A stretch of 5,635 nucleotides of DNA from Hyphomicrobiales bacterium (GTDB lineage: Bacteria > Pseudomonadota > Alphaproteobacteria > Rhizobiales > Aestuariivirgaceae): contig PLXI01000225.1 in assembly GCA_003151375.1 (NCBI GenBank), positions 8,105-13,739 on the forward strand. The letters run 5' to 3'. Position numbers and translations under genes: made by a program. Below are positions 1 to 5,262 of this stretch, one piece after another. The notes under the pieces are model-generated. The model was not told where the DNA came from. It ran no database searches and saw only the letters and a list, made by a program, of their open reading frames with translations. Each line of letters starts with the position of its first letter. Position 1 is the stretch's first letter.

Positions 1-1
1 G

Positions 2-709
2 GTGATGACATTTATGGGAGGCAAAGATCGTTGGCGCACTATGCCTTGGATGGTGCTGGCATTAGCATTCCTGATCCTGCCGCTGGGTGTGGTCAGTATC
101 TATTTTGTCATTATCCAGCCCATTGTCATTGGCACATGGTGCACACTCTGCCTGATTACAGCTTTGGCGATGGCGATCATGATTCCATTCTCATTGGATG
201 AATTTGTGGCGATGGGGCAATTTTTGACCGCTTCACACAGGGCAGGAAAGCCGTTCTGGCGCACCTTCTGGACGGGTGGAGCAATGGAAGGTGGCAGTGA
301 AGATCATGCCCGTGCGTTGTTAGCCCCCAAATCACAAATGTTCGCGCAATCGGCGAGGGGCGTCACCTTTCCGCTGGCGTTGCTGGCAAGCTGTGCCATC
401 GGTGTTTGGCTCACTTTCACAAGACTCACTTTTGGCAGTTCCGGCACAATGGCCAATAGCGATCACATGATGGGCCTGTTGGTTGTTACCTTTTCGATCA
501 TCGCCTTTGCCGAGGTGGCGCGAAGTGTGCGGTTTCTGAATGTTCCTATCGGGCTCTGGCTGATTGTTGCGCCTTGGGTGCTCAACGGTTCTACCTCCTC
601 ATTGGGATCGTGGAGCAGTGTTATTGTCGGACTGCTGATTTTAACCCTCGCCATCCCGCGTGGTTCAATCAAGAATTCCTACGGAGGTTACAATGTCTTC
701 ATTGTTTGA
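2..709 (+). CDS. VKOR-family / SPW-repeat membrane protein, C-terminal part (5' truncated by window)
   Basis: The frame is open at the left edge, so I read this as the last 235 residues of a longer protein rather than a gene starting at the GTG at base 2. The first helix (about residues 15-38) is followed by W-C-T-L-C, with cysteines at 47 and 50 (codon 47 at base 140). This matches the CxxC of vitamin K epoxide reductase/DsbB-like enzymes, which pass electrons from periplasmic thiols to quinone. A soluble linker (about 64-115) leads to four more hydrophobic segments (about 117-140, 154-172, 180-195, 202-217). The motif G-L-W-L-I-V-A-P-W, with its A-P-W at 190-192, fits the SPW repeat family. 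The VKOR core normally has more helices and a second cysteine pair, which would lie upstream of this window. Its end overlaps the cytochrome gene by 17 bases, suggesting translational coupling. Family assignment is from motif recognition; the thiol partner is unknown. Confidence 0.75.
   Translation: MMTFMGGKDRWRTMPWMVLALAFLILPLGVVSIYFVIIQPIVIGTWCTLCLITALAMAIMIPFSLDEFVAMGQFLTASHRAGKPFWRTFWTGGAMEGGSEDHARALLAPKSQMFAQSARGVTFPLALLASCAIGVWLTFTRLTFGSSGTMANSDHMMGLLVVTFSIIAFAEVARSVRFLNVPIGLWLIVAPWVLNGSTSSLGSWSSVIVGLLILTLAIPRGSIKNSYGGYNVFIV
681..687 (+). promoter_or_regulatory. Ribosome binding site of the cytochrome c gene
   Basis: ACGGAGG lies 5 bases before the ATG at 693, inside the last codons of the upstream gene. 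It decides the start: an in-frame GTG at 660 would add 11 residues but has no comparable site, and the hydrophobic anchor follows naturally from the ATG. Confidence 0.75.
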
Positions 710-1253
710 AAAATGCCTGCATGTGGTTAGGCATTCGCTGGTGATCATCGGTACGCTCGCAGTAGTCGGGGTCATCGGGGGGTTGATCTTCATGTATTCC
801 GGCGTGTTCAACGTCGCTGCCTCAGTTAAGGATTCATCAGTTCTCAGTTGGGCCCTGGTGACGGTGCGCGAAAGTTCAATTAAACTTCACGCTCGCGATA
901 TTCAGAATCCGGTCGCTGGAGTGGTTCCTGACCGTGACAATGGCTTCCGCATCTACCGGCAAGAATGCGTCATGTGTCATACCCCAATTGGCCGCTCGCC
1001 AAAGCCCATGGCCGTCGGCTTCAATCCACAAGCACCCAGTTTTGGACCAGATGACGACCTTATGACCCCCGAACAATTATTCTGGGTGACAAAAAATGGG
1101 ATCCGATTTACCCCTATGCCAGCATGGGGACCGTCGTACAAAGATAAAGAAATTTGGGACGTCGTGGACTTCCTGAAGGCCCTGCATGAAATGACTGCTG
1201 CAGACTATGATGCCATAGACAAACGCATTCCGGTTGAAGTGCAATCTCAGTAG
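693..1253 (+). CDS. Membrane-anchored monoheme cytochrome c
   Basis: This 186-residue electron-transfer protein has an uncleaved-looking N-terminal anchor (hydrophobic residues about 15-36), which would place the heme domain in the periplasm. The single heme site is C-V-M-C-H at residues 92-96 (codon 92 at base 966), with His96 as one axial ligand. The sixth ligand is probably Met142 in T-P-M-P-A-W, a usual class I cytochrome c arrangement. The stretch Y-S-G-V-F-N-V-A-A just after the anchor and the final helix E-I-W-D-V-V-D-F-L (153-161) also fit this type. It overlaps the VKOR/SPW gene by 17 bases, has a strong ribosome binding site, and ends in tandem stops TAG TGA. No oxidase or dehydrogenase is visible in the window, so its donor and acceptor are unknown. 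A role as electron outlet next to the thiol-oxidising protein is inference from position only. Confidence 0.88.
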   Translation: MSSLFEKCLHVVRHSLVIIGTLAVVGVIGGLIFMYSGVFNVAASVKDSSVLSWALVTVRESSIKLHARDIQNPVAGVVPDRDNGFRIYRQECVMCHTPIGRSPKPMAVGFNPQAPSFGPDDDLMTPEQLFWVTKNGIRFTPMPAWGPSYKDKEIWDVVDFLKALHEMTAADYDAIDKRIPVEVQSQ

Positions 1254-1310
1254 TGACGGACCAGCCTACAATTTGGTGTCGGTATCGCAAAATTAATCAC
1301 GAGTTTTGAA

Positions 1311-2594
1311 ATGGACCAATTTGTCGCAAAAAACCCGTTACCAATCGGCATGAGTGATAGGCTCAATGCCAAATGCTTTTGCACCACTCTCGATCGGAAG
1401 ACGCTGCTTCGTCATCTGGAGGACGATACCGGCGACGACAACATATGGGCAGACCTGCAAAACACACATCCCTATCTCTTTGCCAACTCGCCCGCCTTTG
1501 TAGCTGAGCAAGACCTTGAGAAAATGTTGGCCACAGTTCAGGCCATCGAACGCATTAGTCGTATGACTGCCTATCGCGATTCCGTTTTGTCCACAGCGCC
1601 CGAGATAACTCGGCGGGATTTTGGCCCAAGTGGTGTCTTCATGGGCTATGATTTTCATCTGACCGTGCAAGGCCCCAAGCTCATTGAAATCAACACCAAT
1701 GCAGGCGGAGCCTTTCTCAATTCAGCACTTTTGAACGCGCAACGTGCCTGTTGCGAGGCGGCCAACGATAGCTTCGTTCTCCCCACGCCTGGAAGTTTCG
1801 AGACCGCTGTAGCGGCCATGTTCCGTAGTGAATGGCATTTGCAAGGGAGGACAGTTCCGCTCCAAACGATCGCCATTATCGATGACACGCCACAGCAGCA
1901 ATATCTCTATCCTGAGTTCATCCTCGCAAAGTCGCAGTTGGAACGCCACGGCTTTGAAGTCATCATCTGCGATCCTTCCGAGCTGAGTTTTTCAGACGGT
2001 AACCTGCTGGTGGGCACACGCACGATCGATCTTGTCTACAATCGCCTCGTGGATTTCACGTTCGAAAAACCAGAACACGACGTTTTACGCCGAGCCTATT
2101 TAGAAGGTGCTGTTGTGGTCACACCCAATCCGCATCTCCACACTTTATTGGCGAACAAGGGTAACCTCATCTTACTCTCTGATTCTGCCGCCTTGCGGCG
2201 CATGGGTGTTTCGGAAAATGATATTGCCGCCCTCGCCACCGTGCCACGTGCACAATTGTTGACACCTGAGAATATGGCTAAGCTTTGGCTTGAACGTAAA
2301 AGATTGTTCTTCAAGCCCCTGAGCGGGCACGGCGGCAAAGCTGTCTATCGTGGAGACAAGATTACCAAATCCACTTGGGTCGACATCACCAAAGGTAACT
2401 ATATAGCGCAGGAGCTTGTTACGCCGAGCGAACGAGGCGTTGAGGTCGGCGGTAACCCCGAAGCTCGCAAGATGGATTTGCGGCTTTACACCTATAATCA
2501 AGAATTACTGATCGCTGCTGCTCGCCTCTACCAAGGCCAAACCACAAACTTTAGGACACCCGGTGGCGGCTTTGCACCCGTTTTTATTGTTTAG
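1311..2594 (+). CDS. Circularly permuted ATP-grasp-type ligase, substrate unknown
   Basis: This 427-residue soluble protein has no signal peptide or membrane segment. ATP-grasp enzymes join a carboxylate to an amine or thiol through an acyl phosphate. Visible here are F-F-K-P (Lys335) and a glycine-rich loop S-G-H-G-G-K (338-343), then A-Q-E (Glu368), and D-L-R (389-391) with N-F-R (413-415) near the C-terminus, as in RimK-like ligases. The usual last metal-binding element, E-x-N after a Y-D-F strand, instead lies near the N-terminus: Y-D-F at 113-115 and E-I-N at 126-128, followed by T-N-A-G-G. That order indicates circular permutation, as known for the CP_ATPgrasp and glutathionylspermidine-synthase-like families. 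Residues about 184-290 look like the pre-ATP-grasp alpha/beta domain, including D-L-V-Y-N-R-L. The start has only weak Shine-Dalgarno (ACGAG at 1299-1303); Met14 (base 1350) is an alternative but is no better supported. The gene lies 57 bases after the cytochrome gene and may be cotranscribed with it. Confidence 0.72.
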   Translation: MDQFVAKNPLPIGMSDRLNAKCFCTTLDRKTLLRHLEDDTGDDNIWADLQNTHPYLFANSPAFVAEQDLEKMLATVQAIERISRMTAYRDSVLSTAPEITRRDFGPSGVFMGYDFHLTVQGPKLIEINTNAGGAFLNSALLNAQRACCEAANDSFVLPTPGSFETAVAAMFRSEWHLQGRTVPLQTIAIIDDTPQQQYLYPEFILAKSQLERHGFEVIICDPSELSFSDGNLLVGTRTIDLVYNRLVDFTFEKPEHDVLRRAYLEGAVVVTPNPHLHTLLANKGNLILLSDSAALRRMGVSENDIAALATVPRAQLLTPENMAKLWLERKRLFFKPLSGHGGKAVYRGDKITKSTWVDITKGNYIAQELVTPSERGVEVGGNPEARKMDLRLYTYNQELLIAAARLYQGQTTNFRTPGGGFAPVFIV

Positions 2595-2669
2595 CGGTCG
2601 TGAATATTTACGTTCAAAATTGCTTTTTAAGTAACCGCGCGATGGCAGTGGTCGGCTTGAGAAGGTAAC

Positions 2670-3110
2670 ATGAAAACTCGACTTTTTGCGTCTGCATCGC
2701 TTGCTCTCGGTGGCTTTATTTTGATCGGCCTGGGTCTCTATTTCATCTTCCTGAGACCGCCGCTTCTGCCGGAGGACTTGAGATATATCGGAGCCTCGCT
2801 GGCGCAAATCCAAAACACTTTGCCAGATTTACAAATTTGGCTCTCACACGTTTTTGGCGTGCTCGGAGGATACATGATTGCGACCGGACTCTTGACTATT
2901 TATATATCAGCAACGAGTTTCAGGGCCGGAAGGCCGGGGGCAACAGCCGTCATCTGCGTTTCCGCACTCGCGTCAATTGGCTGGATGGTGTTCACTAACT
3001 TCGCAATTGGCTCTGATTTTAAGTGGCTACTTTTGGTGTTTTCGCTGCCATGGATCGCGGCTTTGCTGTTTTCTTGGATCAGCCCGAGCACCCCAATGCA
3101 AAGTAGCTAG
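2670..3110 (+). CDS. Hypothetical four-helix inner-membrane protein
   Basis: I do not recognise a named family for this 146-residue protein. It has four predicted membrane helices at about residues 8-28, 60-82, 92-113 and 118-138. The loop after helix 1 contains L-R-P-P-L-L-P-E-D-L-R-Y, a compact charged/proline motif that looks conserved in character and is the best handle for a homology search. No CxxC, heme or histidine-cluster motif is present, so there is no sign of a redox centre. GAGAAGG at 2659-2665, only 4 bases before the ATG, supports this start. The gap after the ATP-grasp gene is 75 bases with no clear terminator, so cotranscription is possible. A stem-loop and a new operator follow, so this is probably the last gene of its transcription unit. 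Confidence 0.75.
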   Translation: MKTRLFASASLALGGFILIGLGLYFIFLRPPLLPEDLRYIGASLAQIQNTLPDLQIWLSHVFGVLGGYMIATGLLTIYISATSFRAGRPGATAVICVSALASIGWMVFTNFAIGSDFKWLLLVFSLPWIAALLFSWISPSTPMQSS

Positions 3111-3162
3111 CAGACGCAATGTCGAACTTTTCTTTCGTATCTAAATTCAATGGAACTTATTC

Positions 3163-3184
3163 GACTTTCACTCGTTGAAAGGTC
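3163..3184 (+). terminator. Stem-loop after the four-helix membrane protein gene
   Basis: CTTTCA (3165-3170) pairs perfectly with TGAAAG (3176-3181) around the loop CTCGT. Two further pairs can form across a bulged G. It sits about 55 bases after the preceding stop codon. There is no following T-run, so it is not a textbook intrinsic terminator. It could be an operon boundary or an mRNA 3'-end structure, or it may arise by chance. Confidence 0.25.
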
Positions 3185-3236
3185 AAGTGTCGGACCAAGT
3201 CGCCGTAGCGCGGTTTGTCCAAACAGACAGGTTCGT

Positions 3237-3250
3237 TTGATCTGGATCAA
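3237..3250 (+). promoter_or_regulatory. FNR/FixK/Anr-type operator
   Basis: TTGATCTGGATCAA is a perfect TTGAT-N4-ATCAA dyad, the consensus bound by oxygen-responsive or FixK-type members of the CRP/FNR family. Its centre is 3243.5, between the two halves of a 200-base gap that otherwise lacks a credible gene, and its right edge is 60 bases before the ATG at 3311. A class II activator site at -41.5 would put the transcription start near 3285, leaving a leader of about 26 bases that includes the ribosome binding site. It probably activates the four-gene run from 3311 through acetate kinase at low oxygen. Which regulator binds cannot be told from the site. Confidence 0.85.
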
Positions 3251-3257
3251 CGCAAGT

Positions 3258-3281
3258 CATGTGACATGCGCGCATACATGT
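3258..3281. repeat. Cluster of CATGT/ACATG inverted repeats in the promoter region
   Basis: CATGTGACATG (3258-3268) is a perfect dyad around a central G. ATGCGCGCAT (3266-3275) is a perfect palindrome, and ACATGT (3276-3281) another. ACATG (3264-3268) and CATGT (3277-3281) also face each other across 8 bases. The cluster lies just downstream of the FNR/FixK box and would cover the core promoter, so it could be a second operator. No known consensus is recognised. Confidence 0.4.
3273..3278 (+). promoter_or_regulatory. Possible -10 element of the FNR/FixK-dependent promoter
   Basis: CATACA matches only 3 of 6 bases of TATAAT. It is proposed because it falls at the expected distance from the FNR/FixK box for a class II activated promoter, with a start near 3285. 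A weak -10 is common at activator-dependent promoters, but this is placement by spacing rather than a strong motif. Confidence 0.3.
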
Positions 3282-3296
3282 TCAATAAAATTGGCT

Positions 3297-3302
3297 GAGG
3301 AG
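3297..3302 (+). promoter_or_regulatory. Ribosome binding site of the His-rich small protein gene
   Basis: GAGGAG ends 8 bases before the ATG at 3311. It is the strongest Shine-Dalgarno sequence in the right half of the window and supports the short 66-codon gene as real. Confidence 0.7.
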
Positions 3303-3310
3303 ACAATATC

Positions 3311-3511
3311 ATGTCAACACTTGTCTATTTTTTGATTTGGGGGGCGTTCTTCTTCTTCATGATGCGATTTGGCTGTGGGGCCCATATTATGGGCCACGGG
3401 AAAAGCCATAGCCACGATGATAGAAACCGCAATGATCCTAACACAATGGGTGTTGCGGGTAATACCCAGCCCATAGCAAACTCGGAGCGCAACAATGAAC
3501 ACCAACATTAA
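3311..3511 (+). CDS. Small His-rich single-helix membrane protein
   Basis: This 66-residue protein has one N-terminal hydrophobic helix (about residues 3-20, rich in Phe), then Cys22 and a short His/Met-containing segment with His25, Met27, His29, His33 and His35. A polar tail ends in H-Q-H (64-66). The F-F-M-M-R-F-G-C-G-A-H motif right after the helix resembles small membrane proteins often seen beside copper or heavy-metal genes. A DUF2933-like identity is possible but not certain. The Cys/His/Met distribution suggests metal binding, which is inference. It is the first gene after the FNR/FixK operator, has a good ribosome binding site, and overlaps the next gene by 17 bases, so the two are probably coupled in translation. 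Confidence 0.75.
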   Translation: MSTLVYFLIWGAFFFFMMRFGCGAHIMGHGKSHSHDDRNRNDPNTMGVAGNTQPIANSERNNEHQH

Positions 3512-3815
3512 AGCAGCTATGCCCAATCGGGTGTTGGCCACTGCTCTTCCGGTACACGGCGCGCATCTCATTCCTGTTCTTGCATTGGGGATGGCACTGA
3601 GCTTGTCGCTTGTCATCAGCTATGTGCTATGTGTGATTGGCTATCTGGCGTTTCCCAGCTTACCCATTGAACATTCCGCACTCTCCATTTTTCTCCCCGG
3701 TTTCGCCCTGTTGAGCTGGCCGAGCTTCTTCTTGGGATTGATCGAGACGTTTGGCTGGGGCTGGTATGTGGCGCTGGTGTTTGGCCCCATCTATAATTTC
3801 TTTGCGGCTAGGTGA
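3495..3815 (+). CDS. Two-helix membrane protein, DUF5676-like
   Basis: This 106-residue protein has hydrophobic helices at about residues 26-50 and 72-102, separated by a loop with L-P-I-E-H. The C-terminal pattern F-L-P-G-F then W-P-S-F-F-L-G-L-I and G-W-Y-V-A-L-V-F-G-P-I-Y-N resembles the DUF5676 family of small membrane proteins, whose function is not established. The start at 3495 has GGAGC at 3484-3488, 6 bases upstream, and lies within the last codons of the His-rich gene. An alternative start at Met9 (3519) lacks a ribosome binding site. Its 17-base overlap with the His-rich gene suggests the two are made together and may form a membrane complex, which is inference. The stop is 37 bases before the glycoside hydrolase gene. 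Confidence 0.72.
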   Translation: MNTNIKAAMPNRVLATALPVHGAHLIPVLALGMALSLSLVISYVLCVIGYLAFPSLPIEHSALSIFLPGFALLSWPSFFLGLIETFGWGWYVALVFGPIYNFFAAR

Positions 3816-3823
3816 TGATTACC

Positions 3824-3840
3824 CCCACATGTGAGGTGGG
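3824..3840 (+). other. Hairpin just upstream of the glycoside hydrolase start
   Basis: CCCAC (3824-3828) pairs with GTGGG (3836-3840) around a 7-base loop, and the loop region also contains the palindrome CACATGTG (3826-3833). The stem includes the purine-rich stretch GAGGTGGG that precedes the ATG at 3853, so it could tune ribosome access. There is no T-run, so it is not an intrinsic terminator. Confidence 0.35.
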
Positions 3841-3852
3841 CGAGTAACAAAA

Positions 3853-5262
3853 ATGCGAGAATTAGGATTGAGCCCAGCACGATCAATTGAAGAGTCGGAG
3901 TTGGAAACGCTACAACGCGAATCGTTCAATTATTTCATCCATGAGGCCAACCCGCTCAATGGCCTCATCATCGACAAAACTGCAAAGAACTGGCCAGCGA
4001 GCATTGCGGCCACCGGACTAGCGCTCACTGCCTATCCGGTGGGTGTCGAGCGTGGATTTTGGGCGCGCAGTGATGCTGTGGAACGTACGCTGATCACATT
4101 GCGTTTTTTCTGGAACAGCCCGCAAGGCACCGAGCCTGACGCCACTGGCTATAAGGGTTTTTATTACCACTTCCTCGACATGGAGACCGGGCGCCGCGCA
4201 TGGGACTGCGAACTGTCAACAATCGATAGTGCTATTCTGCTGGCCGGCGCTCTTGCAGCAGGTGTTTATTTTAGTGCCGACACCGCAGACGAGACTGAAA
4301 TCCGCACCCTCGCTGATGCGCTTTATCGTCGGGCCGACTGGGCTTGGGCGCAGAATGGCGGTGCCAAGGTCACGCATGGATGGCGCCCCGAAAGCGGGTT
4401 CATTAGTTACCGGTGGGAAGGCTACGACGAAGCCCTGCTGCTTTATGTTCTAGGATTGGCCTCACCGACCCATCCCCTGTCGCAAGATAGCTATGATGCG
4501 TGGTTATCCACTTACCGCTGGGAGAAAAGCTACGGATATGACTACCTTTACGCAGGCCCGCTGTTTATCCATCAACTCTCCCATGTATGGATCGATTTCA
4601 GGGGGATCCAAGATGCGTTCATGCGTGGCAAAGGCATTGATTATTTTGAGAACAGCAGACGTGCCACCTATGTGCAACAACACTACGCTATCGAAAATCC
4701 ACGCAAGTTCGAAGGCTATGCGAAACATTGCTGGGGCATCACGGCGAGCGAAGGTCCAGGTCCAGACACCCTGAAGTTACAAGGCGTCGAACGCAGCTTT
4801 TTTGACTACCTCGGACGAGGAGTTCCTTATGGACCCGACGATGGCACCTTGGCACCTTGGGCCGTCGTTGCCTCGCTGCCCTTTGCCCCAGAAATCGTTC
4901 TGCCAGCGATACACTTCTGCATTCATCAGCTGAAATTAAAAGAGTCCAACGCCTACGGCTTCAAGGCTGCATACAATTCAACTCATCCGAGCAACCCGCT
5001 CAATCCTTTCGACTGGTGGGTATCTTCTTGGCACTTCGGTCTTAATATAGGTCCCACTGTCTTGATGATTGAAAACTATCGCAGCGATATGGTGTGGCGA
5101 TTGATGCGCAAATGTTCCTATATTGAGATCGGACTGCGTCGAGCGGGGTTTACCGGAGGGTGGTTAACCGAGGAGGCAGAACGCGTTGGATTGGCTGGCC
5201 ATGTCGAACAGCGCGAAACGTTGCCTATTGCGGACCTCGAGAACAATGAAGGTGCCGCATGA
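3853..5262 (+). CDS. Glycoamylase-family (PF10091, GH144-related) glycoside hydrolase, apparently cytosolic
   Basis: This 469-residue protein has the pattern of the (alpha/alpha)6 glycoamylase family, which includes GH144 beta-1,2-glucanases and a domain of cyclic beta-1,2-glucan synthases. Markers in order are G-F-Y-Y-H-F-L-D-M (102-110), C-E-L-S-T-I-D-S-A (119-127), W-E-G-Y-D-E-A-L-L-L-Y (188-198), S-P-T-H-P-L (204-209), F-I-H-Q-L-S-H-V-W-I-D-F-R (238-250), Y-F-E-N-S-R-R (264-270) and D-D-G-T-L-A-P (329-335). Acidic residues Glu120, Glu189, Asp192 and Glu193 are catalytic or binding candidates; I cannot assign roles. No signal peptide or anchor is visible, unlike typical secreted members, so an internal substrate is likely. 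Beta-1,2-glucan is the best family-based guess, but starch-like activity is not excluded. The Shine-Dalgarno is weak (GGGCGAG, 3838-3844). The stop overlaps the acetate kinase start as ATGA, indicating coupling. Confidence 0.8.
   Translation: MRELGLSPARSIEESELETLQRESFNYFIHEANPLNGLIIDKTAKNWPASIAATGLALTAYPVGVERGFWARSDAVERTLITLRFFWNSPQGTEPDATGYKGFYYHFLDMETGRRAWDCELSTIDSAILLAGALAAGVYFSADTADETEIRTLADALYRRADWAWAQNGGAKVTHGWRPESGFISYRWEGYDEALLLYVLGLASPTHPLSQDSYDAWLSTYRWEKSYGYDYLYAGPLFIHQLSHVWIDFRGIQDAFMRGKGIDYFENSRRATYVQQHYAIENPRKFEGYAKHCWGITASEGPGPDTLKLQGVERSFFDYLGRGVPYGPDDGTLAPWAVVASLPFAPEIVLPAIHFCIHQLKLKESNAYGFKAAYNSTHPSNPLNPFDWWVSSWHFGLNIGPTVLMIENYRSDMVWRLMRKCSYIEIGLRRAGFTGGWLTEEAERVGLAGHVEQRETLPIADLENNEGAA

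Noticed and set aside
660..692. Longer GTG start for the cytochrome c gene
   Set aside because: The ATG at 693 has a strong ribosome binding site 5 bases upstream; the extra 11 residues would overlap the upstream gene further and add nothing typical of the family.
1254..1310. Possible promoter or FNR-like site between the cytochrome and ATP-grasp genes
   Set aside because: The TTGGTG...ATCGCAA stretch does not fit TTGAT-N4-ATCAA in sequence or spacing, and no convincing -35/-10 pair was found.
2172..2501. 109-residue open frame on the - strand inside the ATP-grasp gene
   Set aside because: It lies wholly antisense to conserved ATP-grasp motifs and is best explained as a shadow of that gene.
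695..2594. Both the VKOR/SPW and ATP-grasp proteins end in V-F-I-V
   Set aside because: The coding bases differ and the surrounding sequences are unrelated, so this is taken as coincidence, not a shared tag or repeat.
2599..2612. Near-palindrome CGTGAATATTTACG between the ATP-grasp and four-helix genes
   Set aside because: It has one mismatched pair, is AT-rich in the middle, matches no known operator and is compatible with chance.
3150..3335. Possible 61-residue + strand gene in the intergenic gap
   Set aside because: It has no ribosome binding site or recognisable motif. It runs through the FNR/FixK operator and promoter region, and overlaps the well-supported gene at 3311 in another frame.
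3314..3616. 100-residue open frame on the - strand
   Set aside because: It is antisense to two better-supported overlapping genes with good ribosome binding sites, and its sequence shows no recognisable family.
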